Below, one piece after another: positions 1 through 8,144 of a stretch of 64,000 nucleotides of DNA (position 1 is the first letter of the stretch; each line of letters opens with the position of its first letter). The position numbers and the translations under genes are program-made. Source of the stretch: JABWBP01 sp964522165 (lineage in GTDB: Bacteria > Calditrichota > Calditrichia > RBG-13-44-9 > J075). The notes below the pieces were generated by a model. It saw nothing but the letters and a program-made list of their open reading frames with translations, was not told where the DNA came from and searched no databases. The DNA lies in contig CAZFVV010000010.1 in the NCBI GenBank assembly GCA_964522165.1, positions 9,489-73,488 on the forward strand. Reading direction: 5' to 3'.

Positions 1-1217
1 AAACCGAGCAACCCCTCGCTCGATTCGACCTGGAAGCCGGTAACCGGGGCGGTTTGGGATGGGGATTGATAAGTCACCCGGTACACCTCGAAGTTTTGCA
101 GCGGCTCCGGCGAATTTAATTCCAGGTTTACGGCGCCGTCGGCGAGTTGGGCTTCCGAGGTTTCCACGGGAATCAGCCGGTAATAGACCAGGGGAATTTC
201 CACCTCTAAAAGGTTGCCGGCGTAATCATACACTCGCAACAGCACCGTATTCTTCCCTTCTTGCAGGATTTTTCCGGAGAGCATTCCATCGCCGCGGGCG
301 GTATTTTTATAAAACGGCAGGGTATTGGCGGGGTGGCGGTAGAAATTGTGATATACTTTCAGCCCCTTGCGCCACAGGGAGAAGCTTTTGTCGATCTCGA
401 TCAGGCGGGTTTCATCATAGCTGAAGCGGTCATACTGCACCTGATACACCGCCTCTCCGTTGACCAGCATTTCCGCGCGGTAAAAATCGAACAGGTTGTC
501 GTTGCCGTTGGCCTGGTCGTGGGTGCGCAGCGCCAGGTAGGCTTTCCCGGCCAGGTACAGGGGTTTTTTGAGCGTCACCCGGGGAGTTTGCGACGTGGGG
601 AGAATGAGGGTATCCGGCTCAAAATTGATAAGCGTACTCCCGCCAGCCGGAATGACCGCCAAAAACTGCGCCCGCGGGGGAATGTCGTCCTGGATTACGC
701 CGGGATAGTACTGCAACGGGTGAATCGGATTCTGGCCGGCGTCGCGAAGCTCGAAATGCAGGTGCGGCACCCCGATGCCGGTGTCGCCGGTGTCGCCGAG
801 CAAATCCCCTCTTTTGACCGGGAAACGGCCTGCTTCCGGGTAGGTATCCAGCACGTTGTTCCGCGCCGCCAGCCGCAGGGAGTCGGTGTAGGCGTTCAGC
901 GCCGGGGTGAAGCCGTCCAGATGGGCGTACACCGCGAAATTGCCGTCTTTCAGCTTCAGGTAAACCGTTTTTCCGTAGCCGGTGGAGGCCACCCGGAGGC
1001 GGTACACGTAGCCGTCTTCCACGGCGAATATTTTATAGCCGGTTTGCTGCCAGGTCTTAACGTCGATGGCGGCGTGATAATGGCGGGGGCGGAATTCACA
1101 AAAACTGCTGGTCATAAGTTTGCTGGCGTCCGTGGGCCAGAGATAGAGTTGGGCGTTGGCCAGGGTGATGAACAGCATTACAAAGGAGAATGCAAAGCGG
1201 GTATAAAACATGCGCAT
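1..1217 (-). CDS. M23 family (LytM-like) metallopeptidase, secreted, 3' end cut by window edge
   Basis: The gene is open from its ATG at 1217 (a second ATG at 1211) to the window edge, about 405 residues, so the C-terminus is missing. A signal peptide (hydrophobic residues 8-20, cleavage near ANA-Q) sends it out of the cytoplasm. M23 metal and active-site motifs are visible: H48-A-A-I-D52, YAHLD with H99, and H152-L-H154 followed by FEL, after a GDTG-rich loop. Family members cleave peptidoglycan cross-links or act as activators. The residues after about 200 look like beta-rich Ig or Fn3-type extensions (inference). The large plus-strand open frame at 261-1247 is its antisense shadow. Peptidase activity is likely because both zinc motifs are intact. 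Confidence 0.85.
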   Translation of the reverse strand, partial: MRMFYTRFAFSFVMLFITLANAQLYLWPTDASKLMTSSFCEFRPRHYHAAIDVKTWQQTGYKIFAVEDGYVYRLRVASTGYGKTVYLKLKDGNFAVYAHLDGFTPALNAYTDSLRLAARNNVLDTYPEAGRFPVKRGDLLGDTGDTGIGVPHLHFELRDAGQNPIHPLQYYPGVIQDDIPPRAQFLAVIPAGGSTLINFEPDTLILPTSQTPRVTLKKPLYLAGKAYLALRTHDQANGNDNLFDFYRAEMLVNGEAVYQVQYDRFSYDETRLIEIDKSFSLWRKGLKVYHNFYRHPANTLPFYKNTARGDGMLSGKILQEGKNTVLLRVYDYAGNLLEVEIPLVYYRLIPVETSEAQLADGAVNLELNSPEPLQNFEVYRVTYQSPSQTAPVTGFQVESSEGLLG

Positions 1218-1353
1218 AGACCGGTTTTTCGATTCAATAGATTTTAGCTCTATTTTCTGTTTAATTAAGGCCGCCAATATAGGGAATTTTGGAGGGCGAG
1301 ACAAGAGCAAGCGGCAGGTACGAGGCACTTTGAAAGCGCGTCACTCCTGCACG

Positions 1354-2247
1354 CTACCCCCGGGGATGATAGCTCTTGTACTCTTCTTTCAAATACTGCC
1401 GGGTGAGGTGGGTGTAAACCTGGGTGGTGGAAATATCGGAGTGCCCTAACATTTCCTGAACCGCGCGCAGGTCCGCGCCGTTTTCCAACAGGTGGGTGGC
1501 AAAGGAGTGGCGGAAAATATGGGGATAGACCCGGCGGGAAATTCCGGCCAGCAGCACGTACTTCTGCACGATGTTCCAGACCCCCATGCGCGAAAAGGGC
1601 TTCCCGAAGCGGTTCAAAAACACCTGGCTGCGCGATAATAGTCCTTTGGAGAGCATCGGGCGCACCGCGCCGAGGTACATTTTCAGCCAGTGCAGCGCCT
1701 GCCCGCCCAGCGGCACAAAACGCTCCTTGTTCCCCTTGCCCAACACGCGCAGCATCTCCTCTTCAAACTGGATTTGTTCTATCTTCAAATTGATCAGCTC
1801 GGAAACCCGCAGGCCGGCCCCATAGAGCACTTCTAACATGGCGCGGTCGCGGGCGCCTTCGGGGCTGTCGATTTCCGGGGCGTCTAAAATGGCGAAAACT
1901 TCATCTACCGAGAGCACCTCCGGCAGTTTCCGGGCTAAACGAGGCGTTTCTAACAATTCGGTGGGATTCTGTTTGGTGATTCCTTCCAAGAGCAGGAATT
2001 TGTGGAAGCTGCGGATGGCGGAGAAATTCCGGGCGATGCTGTTGGGGGAAAGCCCCAGGCCGGTGAGCAGCTCGCTGTAATCCTGAATGTCCCCCGGGGC
2101 AATGGCCTCCACCGCCTGGATGCTGCGCCCGGTTAAAAATTGCAGGTAACGCTGCAAATCCTTCTCGTAGGAGAGCAGGGTATTGTCGGCCAGGCTTCTT
2201 TCCAGGGCCAAGTGGTTCAGAAATTTTTCCAGAGTCGCGCGCCACAT
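1354..2247 (-). CDS. xerD: Site-specific tyrosine recombinase XerD
   Basis: This is a 297-residue tyrosine recombinase that would resolve chromosome dimers at dif with XerC and FtsK. The N-terminal SAM-like domain is at residues 1-90. The catalytic set is complete: R147 (GAGLRVSEL), K171 (GKGNKER), H243 and R246 (HIFRHSFATHLL), H269 and nucleophile Y278. The C-terminus ends in HHPRG-like residues (YHPRG), as in XerD. An upstream in-frame start at 2298 is possible, but the extra 17 residues would be encoded partly by a heptamer repeat array and do not resemble the family, so the ATG at 2247 was chosen. Confidence 0.93.
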   Translation of the reverse strand: MWRATLEKFLNHLALERSLADNTLLSYEKDLQRYLQFLTGRSIQAVEAIAPGDIQDYSELLTGLGLSPNSIARNFSAIRSFHKFLLLEGITKQNPTELLETPRLARKLPEVLSVDEVFAILDAPEIDSPEGARDRAMLEVLYGAGLRVSELINLKIEQIQFEEEMLRVLGKGNKERFVPLGGQALHWLKMYLGAVRPMLSKGLLSRSQVFLNRFGKPFSRMGVWNIVQKYVLLAGISRRVYPHIFRHSFATHLLENGADLRAVQEMLGHSDISTTQVYTHLTRQYLKEEYKSYHPRG

Positions 2248-2268
2248 TTCGATGCCGGTTAGCGGGTT

Positions 2269-2324
2269 AATTGGCAATAAGTTGTTACGAATTGGCAATT
2301 ACCAATTGGCAATTGGCAATTAAA
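2269..2324. repeat. Intergenic heptamer array, AATTGGC type
   Basis: Eight consecutive 7-bp units lie in one phase: AATTGGC, AATAAGT, TGTTACG, AATTGGC, AATTACC, AATTGGC, AATTGGC, AATTAAA. The array sits between xerD and the MBL-fold gene. The same unit recurs inside the large gene at 57933-57974. Confidence 0.85.
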
Positions 2325-2355
2325 AATGGGGGTAAAAGACCTCAATGATTCTCGA

Positions 2356-2979
2356 TCACACATTCACGTAAGGATTGAAGCGTTTCTCATGGGCCACGGT
2401 GGTTTCCGGGCCGTGCCCGTTGTAGAGCACGGTGCTATCCGGGAGGGGGTAAATTTTGGTTTGAATGGTTTCGAGCAGTTGTTCGTAGGAGCCGCCGGGA
2501 AAGTCCGTGCGCCCGATGGATTCGCGGAAAATCACGTCCCCGACAAAGGCGATCCCCTCGCCTACCAGGCTGATATGCCCGGGCGTATGCCCCGGGGTAT
2601 GAAGAACCTTCAGACGAAGGTCCTCCAATTCCACGGTATCCCCTTCTTCTAACAAGCGATGCGGTTCCGGGGAGCGCACTCCCCCGCCGATCATCAGGGA
2701 GAGATTCAACTTGGGATCCCGCAAGTAGGGGATTTCCAGGGGATGGGCCAGCAATTGCGCTCCGGTTTCGCTGAGGATGGCGGCGTTGCCGGCCATGTGG
2801 TCGCCGTGGCCGTGGGTATTCACCAGGTAAATGAGTTGCAGCTTCAGTTCGGAAAGTTTGCGCAGGATGGCAGGGTAATCTTCGCAGGCGTCGATCAGAA
2901 TAGCGCGGTTGGAATCCGGTGAATGCACGATGTAGTTGTTCACCCCGAAAATTCCCAGGGTTAGGCGGTGCACCACCAT
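2356..2979 (-). CDS. MBL-fold metallohydrolase (glyoxalase II-like)
   Basis: A 207-residue metallo-beta-lactamase-fold hydrolase. The metal-binding motif T55-H-G-H-G-D-H61 is intact, followed by HTPGHTPGH near residue 131, a GDVIF motif and a final NGHGPET. These are the hallmarks of hydroxyacylglutathione hydrolase-like proteins that cleave thioesters or related small substrates in the cytoplasm. The exact substrate cannot be read from the sequence. Its ATG follows the stop of the preceding gene by three bases (TGAGGAATG), so the two are probably translationally coupled. Confidence 0.9.
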   Translation of the reverse strand: MVVHRLTLGIFGVNNYIVHSPDSNRAILIDACEDYPAILRKLSELKLQLIYLVNTHGHGDHMAGNAAILSETGAQLLAHPLEIPYLRDPKLNLSLMIGGGVRSPEPHRLLEEGDTVELEDLRLKVLHTPGHTPGHISLVGEGIAFVGDVIFRESIGRTDFPGGSYEQLLETIQTKIYPLPDSTVLYNGHGPETTVAHEKRFNPYVNV

Positions 2980-2982
2980 TCC

Positions 2983-3426
2983 TCACTCCGTGTCCGGGAT
3001 CAGGTGCTCGGCGACCGAGAGAGCGATGCCGGAGAGCATCACTTCCGGGGCCATTTGGGTGAAATCGCCGGAGAGAATCTGTTTATCCAGGTTGGCGTAC
3101 ATGGAGCAGCCGGCTCCCCGTTCCACGATCAGGCCGGAGACGTGCCCCTGGTTTTCGCCGATAAAAATGACCTCCCCCAGGGATTCGCTGGGCACGTAAC
3201 CGGTGCAAAAGTGCAGTTGAATATGGGAGTTGAGAGTATATATTGAAATCAGGTTGCCCACTTCGCTGCCGATGGGAATATCCGGATATATCTCCAGGGA
3301 GAGTTTGCGGTTCTCTTTTTTATTCTCTAAGACAAATCGGTAGTTATCCACCCGTTTCACCGGTTCGACGTCCAAAACTTTACTGATAATGTCAATATCT
3401 TTAGAAGTAAAATGGAACTCTTTCAA
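2983..3426 (-). CDS. Hypothetical protein, translationally coupled to MBL hydrolase
   Basis: A protein of about 147 residues that I do not recognise. It is a mixed alpha/beta soluble protein without signal peptide or membrane segment. It has one Cys near the middle (HFCTGYVPSES) and a second in GAGCSMYANLDK. A longer frame reaches 3537, but a TTG at 3426 has a good ribosome site (GGAG seven bases upstream) and begins KEFHFTSKD, while the extra 37 residues are basic and unlike the rest, so the TTG start is preferred. It precedes the MBL hydrolase with TGAGGAATG coupling, which suggests a shared role. Confidence 0.6.
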   Translation of the reverse strand: MKEFHFTSKDIDIISKVLDVEPVKRVDNYRFVLENKKENRKLSLEIYPDIPIGSEVGNLISIYTLNSHIQLHFCTGYVPSESLGEVIFIGENQGHVSGLIVERGAGCSMYANLDKQILSGDFTQMAPEVMLSGIALSVAEHLIPDTE

Positions 3427-3608
3427 CCTGCGGCTCCTTTTTGGTTTTCCAGGGCAAAATGTATAAAGAAATACCGTTTTCTCCAAATGCAAATTATGCC
3501 GAACCCGCTTCAAAGGCACTGAACCATACGATTGCAAAAATTAAAAGTTTGTGTTTAATTCACTCTCAAAGCGATATTGAAGCGCAATAAAAACGGAGGC
3601 GCACTCTC

Positions 3609-4091
3609 ATGGAGACATTCTGGCTGCTGCTGGCCATTGCGTTGGTAGTGATCGGTTTCGCGGGAACTATTATCCCGATGCTGCCGGGGGTTCCGCTGAT
3701 TTTCGGAGGATTTTTAGTATGGGGGCTGGCATCGGGGTGGAAAGATTACACGGTGCAGACCGTGGTGATCCTGGGAATCGTTACCGCGGTAATCTGGCTG
3801 TTGGAATACTACGCCGGGGCAATTGGAGCTAAAAAATACGGCGCGTCTAAGGCCGGGGTGTGGGGGACGGTGTTAGGGGGGATTATCGGGGTATTCGCGT
3901 TCAACATTCCGGGGCTGGTGATCGGATCGTTCCTGGGAGCGGTGATCGGGGAAGTCCTCACCGGCAGGTCGCGGCAGGAGGCCTGGCGGGCCGGGTGGGG
4001 CGCATTCTTAGGATTTCTGGCCGGAACCGCCATTAAAGTTATTGCGGGGATTGTCATGGCCGGTTTGTTTTTTTATTGGTTGATTGTGTAG
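3609..4091 (+). CDS. DUF456 family membrane protein
   Basis: A 160-residue, very hydrophobic protein with about five membrane segments. It has the glycine-rich pattern of DUF456 (PGVPLIFGG near residue 27, GAKKYGASKAGVWG near 73, then repeated GxxxG segments). The family has no settled function; its glycine-zipper segments suggest close helix packing in the inner membrane. A GGAGG site precedes the ATG. It stands alone, divergent from the hypothetical/MBL pair. Confidence 0.85.
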   Translation: METFWLLLAIALVVIGFAGTIIPMLPGVPLIFGGFLVWGLASGWKDYTVQTVVILGIVTAVIWLLEYYAGAIGAKKYGASKAGVWGTVLGGIIGVFAFNIPGLVIGSFLGAVIGEVLTGRSRQEAWRAGWGAFLGFLAGTAIKVIAGIVMAGLFFYWLIV

Positions 4092-4105
4092 CCGGGCCGG
4101 CAGCG

Positions 4106-4330
4106 GGGCTGTTGCATTCTGATTACGCCAACGGCGTTGCACATCACAGCCCTGGGTTACCAATTGACGAATTTACCCCAAAACCCTGAAGGGGTTTAAC
4201 AAAACGTGCCTTGTAAAACCCGTTGGGGTTTGCTTCGATTTGCTCTCTCTTTTCCCAGGGTTCGCCTGCGTCGAACCCTGGCTGTGGTCTGTAACCGCTT
4301 CGCGGTATTTGCTGGTAAATGCAACAGCCC
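4106..4330. repeat. MITE-like element with 13-bp terminal inverted repeats
   Basis: The gap of about 325 bp between the DUF456 gene and the cyclotransferase is almost filled by this element. Its ends are perfect inverted copies: GGGCTGTTGCATT at 4106-4118 and AATGCAACAGCCC at 4318-4330. Internal smaller inverted segments (CAGCCCTGGGTT near 4148, AACCCTGGCTG near 4274, and CCCTGAAGGGG) would let it fold extensively. No transposase is encoded, so it resembles a non-autonomous element. Copies elsewhere are not visible in this window. Confidence 0.55.
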
Positions 4331-4416
4331 TGGGACCAGGAAGGAATTGATCTGTTGAGAGAGTGATTTAGTGGTTGGTTTGCCATCGAATTGGAAACGT
4401 TGAAGAAGGATCGAAG

Positions 4417-5211
4417 ATGTTGAGAAAATTTATCCGGGCGGTTGCGCCTCTGTCCTGCTATGCGCTTATCGCCGCCTGCTCGCACGGCACCGAGGGTCCC
4501 GCCAACGGAGAGCCTCCCATGACGGCAGACACGCTTAAACCCACCATTATCGCGGCCATTCCCCATGATTCCCTGGCATTTACCCAGGGGCTTATTTACC
4601 ATGAAGGATTTTTGTACGAAAGCACCGGGCTGTACGGGCGTTCCAGCTTGCGGAAAGTGGACGCGCAAACCGGCGAAGTGCTGCAATCCATCCCCCTGGG
4701 GGGGCAATATTTCGGGGAAGGGCTGGCATTAAAGAGCGGCCGCCTGGTGCAATTGACCTGGCTGGAGAAAACCGCGTTCATCTATTCTTTCCCGGAAATG
4801 GCTCTGCTCGACACATTTACTTATAACGGGCAGGGATGGGGGCTGGCGGCGGATTCGGCGCGTTTCATCATGAGCGACGGTTCGGAAAATTTGTATTTCC
4901 GCGACGATAACTTCCGGCTGGCCGGAACCGTGAAAGTGACCCGAGACGGGCAGCCCATATTGAGCTTGAACGAATTGGAATATGCCAACGGCTACATCTA
5001 TGCAAATATTTGGTACAGCAACTTTATCCTCCAAATCAACCCTCAAAACGGCCAGGTCAACCGGGTCATTGACTGTTCGGAATTGGCCGCGATAGAAAGC
5101 CCTGCGGACCCCCGCGCAGTGTTGAACGGCATCGCGTATCGCCCGGACCGCAAAACCTTTTACTGTACCGGGAAACTGTGGAGAAACCTGTTCGAAATTC
5201 GCCTGGAGTGA
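4417..5211 (+). CDS. Glutaminyl-peptide cyclotransferase-like lipoprotein
   Basis: A 264-residue protein of the plant/bacterial glutamine cyclotransferase family (five-bladed propeller), which converts N-terminal Gln to pyroglutamate on exported proteins. Family features are HDSLAFTQGLIYHEGFLYESTGLYGRS near the start, LNELEYANGYIYANIW and the closing LNGIAYRP. The ATG at 4417 has AAGGA upstream and gives a lipoprotein signal (Y-A-L-I-A-A-C), so the mature form is probably lipid-anchored. The longer in-frame start at 4375 adds non-signal residues and is rejected. The open frame on the other strand (4144-4707) is a shadow. Confidence 0.88.
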   Translation: MLRKFIRAVAPLSCYALIAACSHGTEGPANGEPPMTADTLKPTIIAAIPHDSLAFTQGLIYHEGFLYESTGLYGRSSLRKVDAQTGEVLQSIPLGGQYFGEGLALKSGRLVQLTWLEKTAFIYSFPEMALLDTFTYNGQGWGLAADSARFIMSDGSENLYFRDDNFRLAGTVKVTRDGQPILSLNELEYANGYIYANIWYSNFILQINPQNGQVNRVIDCSELAAIESPADPRAVLNGIAYRPDRKTFYCTGKLWRNLFEIRLE

Positions 5212-5247
5212 TGCGGTTCCCTGCCGGTCTGAGCAGGCAGCCGCTGC

Positions 5248-5283
5248 AAAAAAAAACGGCAGGAGCACATATTGCCCCTGCCG
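5248..5283 (-). terminator. Rho-independent terminator for the DUF2892 gene
   Basis: On the minus strand a CGGCAGG/CCTGCCG stem (5277-5283 with 5257-5263) is followed by nine T residues. It lies just after the DUF2892 stop codon and between two convergent genes. Confidence 0.8.
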
Positions 5284-5311
5284 CCATCGAAACCCGAAAC
5301 CCAATTTCAAC

Positions 5312-5497
5312 TCAGGTGTTTTTGCCGGTGTTGATCTTAAACGGCGCGTAAGCCGGGCACCATCTGAGGGCTGCGGTGGCAATCGGCACCAGGCCTACCA
5401 GGCCCCACCAGCTTTGAAAATACAATCCTGCGGCGACAATCAGGATTCCGGCAACATACCGGATGATTCGATCGGTTTTGCCAACATTGCAGGTCAT
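5312..5497 (-). CDS. YgaP-like / DUF2892 small membrane protein
   Basis: A 61-residue protein starting MTCNVGKTDRIIRYVAG, the signature of the DUF2892 (YgaP transmembrane) family, with two hydrophobic segments and RWCPAYAPF near the end. The family is often linked to rhodanese or redox and nitrosative-stress proteins, but here it stands alone. A GGAGG site precedes the ATG. A near-perfect palindrome GGTAACATTGTTACC lies 64-78 bases upstream and suggests control by a CRP/FNR-type regulator. Confidence 0.85.
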   Translation of the reverse strand: MTCNVGKTDRIIRYVAGILIVAAGLYFQSWWGLVGLVPIATAALRWCPAYAPFKINTGKNT

Positions 5498-5973
5498 GAG
5501 AAGTTCCTCCGGTTCGTTATTTTGACGCTGATAATCTATAACCCCTTAACGGGGAATTTCGGTAACATTGTTACCTTGCGGAACAATTTATCAACAAACC
5601 GGCAAATAGTGCAAAGTTATTTTAAACTGCCGGCCGGCGGGCAATCAAATCGGCATGGTGTTCAAGAAGGAATGAATTTAAGGCAAATAATGGGGCAAAA
5701 AAAAACCGCCCGGTTACTTCCTCGCGGTTTCGCCGGGCTTCTTGGCTCCCCCCTGGGGAAATTGAAAAAAACGCCCCTCCAACTCCCCCTCCCAACTCCT
5801 CTCTCTCCTTACCGGCGTTTGGCCGGGGTACTGCCTCCCGAAATTTTTCAGGTTCTAAATTCTCTTGTTTATGTTGTTTTGATTCATTAGAATCTTCCTT
5901 CAAACGGGCTGAAATACAGCAATCATGCTTCATCAATCGAATGATATATATATTCACGTAGGGGTCGAAAATA
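5498..5973. other. 476-bp divergent intergenic region
   Basis: This holds the upstream regions of the DUF2892 gene (minus) and the sigma-factor gene (plus). It contains the palindrome at 5561-5575 and a pyrimidine-rich tract around 5740-5815. Open frames crossing it look like chance frames. No RNA gene was recognised. Confidence 0.5.
5561..5575. promoter_or_regulatory. Putative CRP/FNR-type operator GGTAACATTGTTACC
   Basis: A 15-bp near-perfect palindrome, seven-base arms around one central T. It lies upstream of the minus-strand DUF2892 gene; a TATAGATTAT stretch about 30 bases nearer the gene could be its -10 region. A related sequence, GGTAACAATGTTA, occurs at 44964-44976. The regulator is not in the window. 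Confidence 0.45.
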
Positions 5974-6576
5974 TTGACAACAAAAAAAAATTTTTCTCCC
6001 AGCGGCGGAAATGAGGGGTTGCCGGATAAGCGGATCCAGGAGTTGTTGAAACGAATCGAAGAAGGAGATCCTGAAGCCCAGGAAGAAATTATTGCGCTGT
6101 TCAAAGATAGAATTGAGGAAGTAGTATGGTATAAAATCGGCAGAAAAAACCAGGACTACAAGGACCTGGTGGGAGATATTCAATTAGCGATTTTGGAAAG
6201 CCTCCGCAATGGCCAGTACGATTTCTCAGTGGGCAAATCGCTGCAATCTTATATTTATGGAATTATCCATAACAAAATACGCCATTTCCGCACTATAAAG
6301 AAAAAGCATCATCCCAACGGCGAGGAATTCCTTCCCCTTCAAAACCCTCACATTACCGACCGATCTGCGCTGGAAAATCAAGAGTACCGGGAATTGCTGC
6401 TGCGAGCCATTCACCGGCTGCCTGAAAGGTGCCAGATATTCCTGAAACTAAGATTTTTTGAGGAAATGACGTTTCAGGAGATTGGCGAACTGTTAGGAAT
6501 TTCTCCACAGAGAGTGAGAGAAGGCATCCACTATGCCCTGAAAAAGTTGAGAGCCATCTGGCGCATAAAATTTTAA
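5974..6576 (+). CDS. Sigma-70 family RNA polymerase sigma factor
   Basis: A 200-residue sigma-70-like protein. Region 2 spans about residues 20-105 (YKDLVGDIQLAILESL, then SLQSYIYGIIHNKIRHF). Region 4 spans about 145-196, with a helix-turn-helix EEMTFQEIGELLGISPQRV followed by REGIHYALKKLR. It would direct polymerase to a small regulon. The start is a TTG with an AGGGG site upstream. It is followed 99 bases later by a zinc-finger membrane protein with anti-sigma features and then by a TPR-CHAT gene, so it probably controls or is controlled by that cluster. Confidence 0.88.
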   Translation: MTTKKNFSPSGGNEGLPDKRIQELLKRIEEGDPEAQEEIIALFKDRIEEVVWYKIGRKNQDYKDLVGDIQLAILESLRNGQYDFSVGKSLQSYIYGIIHNKIRHFRTIKKKHHPNGEEFLPLQNPHITDRSALENQEYRELLLRAIHRLPERCQIFLKLRFFEEMTFQEIGELLGISPQRVREGIHYALKKLRAIWRIKF

Positions 6577-6675
6577 TAAAGTTTTCAATATTTTGGAGTG
6601 AATTCTTAATAATAATTATAGAGAAGAGAGTCTTGAGTAAAAGCGAAAACATTTGTAAGAGAGGGAGAATATTCT

Positions 6676-7587
6676 ATGAAATGTAATTATGAAAACCGTG
6701 ACGAGGTTATCGCCAAATACCTCAACCGGGAACTCTCCGAACAAGAGGTGGTGGAGTTCCAGGAACATTTTTTTAATTGCGATATTTGTTTTCAGGAATT
6801 GAAGTTCAAACGGGATGCCCTTGAATTGATCAAAGCCGAGGGCGACGCCATCTTCGCAGGATTACAAGTAGAACCGCAGGGGAGCACGAAAGATTGGGAT
6901 ATTTTTTACACCATTCGGAACGTTGTTCAGGCACTGCGCAGAAAACCGGTTTTAGGCTTCGGGCTTACAGGAATTGCAGTGCTGCTCCTGGCGACGGTGA
7001 TTTTTTTTGCGAGGCGCACGGCCGGAGAAGCAAATCTTCTGGCAAGCCTGAACTATGGCTCCAGGGTGCCGTACGAGTACTCCCCGCCGGCGACGCTCCG
7101 CGGAGAGGGGGATAACCTGAGGGGGCCGCTAGCTGACAGCACTTTTATTGACAATTTTCAACGCGCCATGCTGCGTTACAATGATCTGAATTATGAAGCA
7201 GCCATCCGGAAGCTGGGCCGGATCGAGCAGGCGGCAGGGGCGCTTGAGGAGAGGGATAGTTTATCCGGTACTTCCGCGAGGGTTCTATGGGATTATTATT
7301 TCTACCGGGGTTTATCCCACCTGGGCTTTGCCGGGGATACCAGGATCAAACTGCCCGGGCAGGAGCAGCAAGAGCACCTTGCCCACGCGCTTGACTTTTT
7401 GACCAAATCCCGAGAAATCGCCCGGCGGTACGCCCCCGGAGAGCCTGAAAAAGAGAGCTATTTCCTGGGGATCGTCTATGCCGCCGCCGGGGACCGCGAA
7501 ACCGCGCTGCGGGAATTGAAAAACGTGGCGCCGAACAGCCCGTTTTTCAAACAAAGCGAGGAAATCGCCAGGAAATTATCCCGGTAG
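6676..7587 (+). CDS. Zinc-finger anti-sigma-like membrane protein with TPR-like periplasmic domain
   Basis: A 303-residue protein. Residues 1-45 carry a zf-HC2 type motif (H-F-F-N-C-D-I-C-F near 31-39), as in anti-sigma factors that hold ECF sigma factors. A single membrane helix lies near 94-112 (VLGFGLTGIAVLLLATVIFF). The external part, about 150-303, is helical and repeat-like (FLTKSREIARRY; FLGIVYAAAGDRETALREL), resembling TPR units. This suggests cytoplasmic sigma binding coupled to an external TPR sensor. It lies directly after the sigma gene, with a good ribosome site. Confidence 0.8.
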   Translation: MKCNYENRDEVIAKYLNRELSEQEVVEFQEHFFNCDICFQELKFKRDALELIKAEGDAIFAGLQVEPQGSTKDWDIFYTIRNVVQALRRKPVLGFGLTGIAVLLLATVIFFARRTAGEANLLASLNYGSRVPYEYSPPATLRGEGDNLRGPLADSTFIDNFQRAMLRYNDLNYEAAIRKLGRIEQAAGALEERDSLSGTSARVLWDYYFYRGLSHLGFAGDTRIKLPGQEQQEHLAHALDFLTKSREIARRYAPGEPEKESYFLGIVYAAAGDRETALRELKNVAPNSPFFKQSEEIARKLSR

Positions 7588-7658
7588 TCGCTATCATTCT
7601 GAATTTGAGAATGTTAAATCTCACCGCAATCATCAACTCAAAGTTAAACGGAGGGCCT

Positions 7659-7994
7659 ATGGCAACTATTGAGGACAGACATCTGGAGGATCTGCTGCAT
7701 TCTTTGGAAGCGCTGGATGCTGGTTTTGTTAATATTAACAGCGAGGTTTTCACTGTACTGGGGGGCACCGACTCGAATCTGCCGGTTAGCTCCATCCAGA
7801 TGCAGGCCAGCCGGGACTTGCAGAATGAAGTGGCCGATTGCCTGCGCTCGATCTCCAAACGCCTGGCCTGGCTGACCGACGTTTGTAACGCCCTCTTCTC
7901 GGTCAACTTCATAGTTTTAGAGCGGGAATCGCCGGAGAGGCTGGATGAAATCACTCCCCCGCCCAATAACGGGACAAAACCTGATGAAGAATAA
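7659..7994 (+). CDS. Small hypothetical protein in sigma/CHAT cluster
   Basis: A 111-residue protein starting MATIEDRHLEDLLHSLEAL; a GGAGGG site lies just before this ATG, so the longer frame from 7605 is not used. It appears soluble and largely helical, with a proline-rich charged tail (ITPPPNNGTKPDEE). I do not recognise the family. Its place between the anti-sigma-like gene and the CHAT gene suggests it works with one of them, perhaps as a substrate or adaptor of the protease-like protein (inference). Confidence 0.65.
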   Translation: MATIEDRHLEDLLHSLEALDAGFVNINSEVFTVLGGTDSNLPVSSIQMQASRDLQNEVADCLRSISKRLAWLTDVCNALFSVNFIVLERESPERLDEITPPPNNGTKPDEE

Positions 7995-8144
7995 ACGCCC
8001 GGCTCGCCCCTAAAGGATTAGCGCAGCCCGGCGGAAATAGTTCGGCAATACTACACCATGGTGATTATTTGTGATTGGCAGAGGGAAACATGACCACGGA
8101 TACTGGCTCATTATTCGATTTCACAAAATGCGGTGGGTATGGGT

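Noticed and set aside
261..1247. 328-codon plus-strand frame
   Set aside because: It is antisense to the M23 peptidase, whose zinc motifs and signal peptide read clearly on the minus strand.
2269..2324. CRISPR array
   Set aside because: The repeated units are 7 bp in direct contact, with no spacers; the same holds for the other arrays.
4144..4707. 187-codon minus-strand frame
   Set aside because: It overlaps the MITE-like repeat and is antisense to the cyclotransferase; no family-like sequence.
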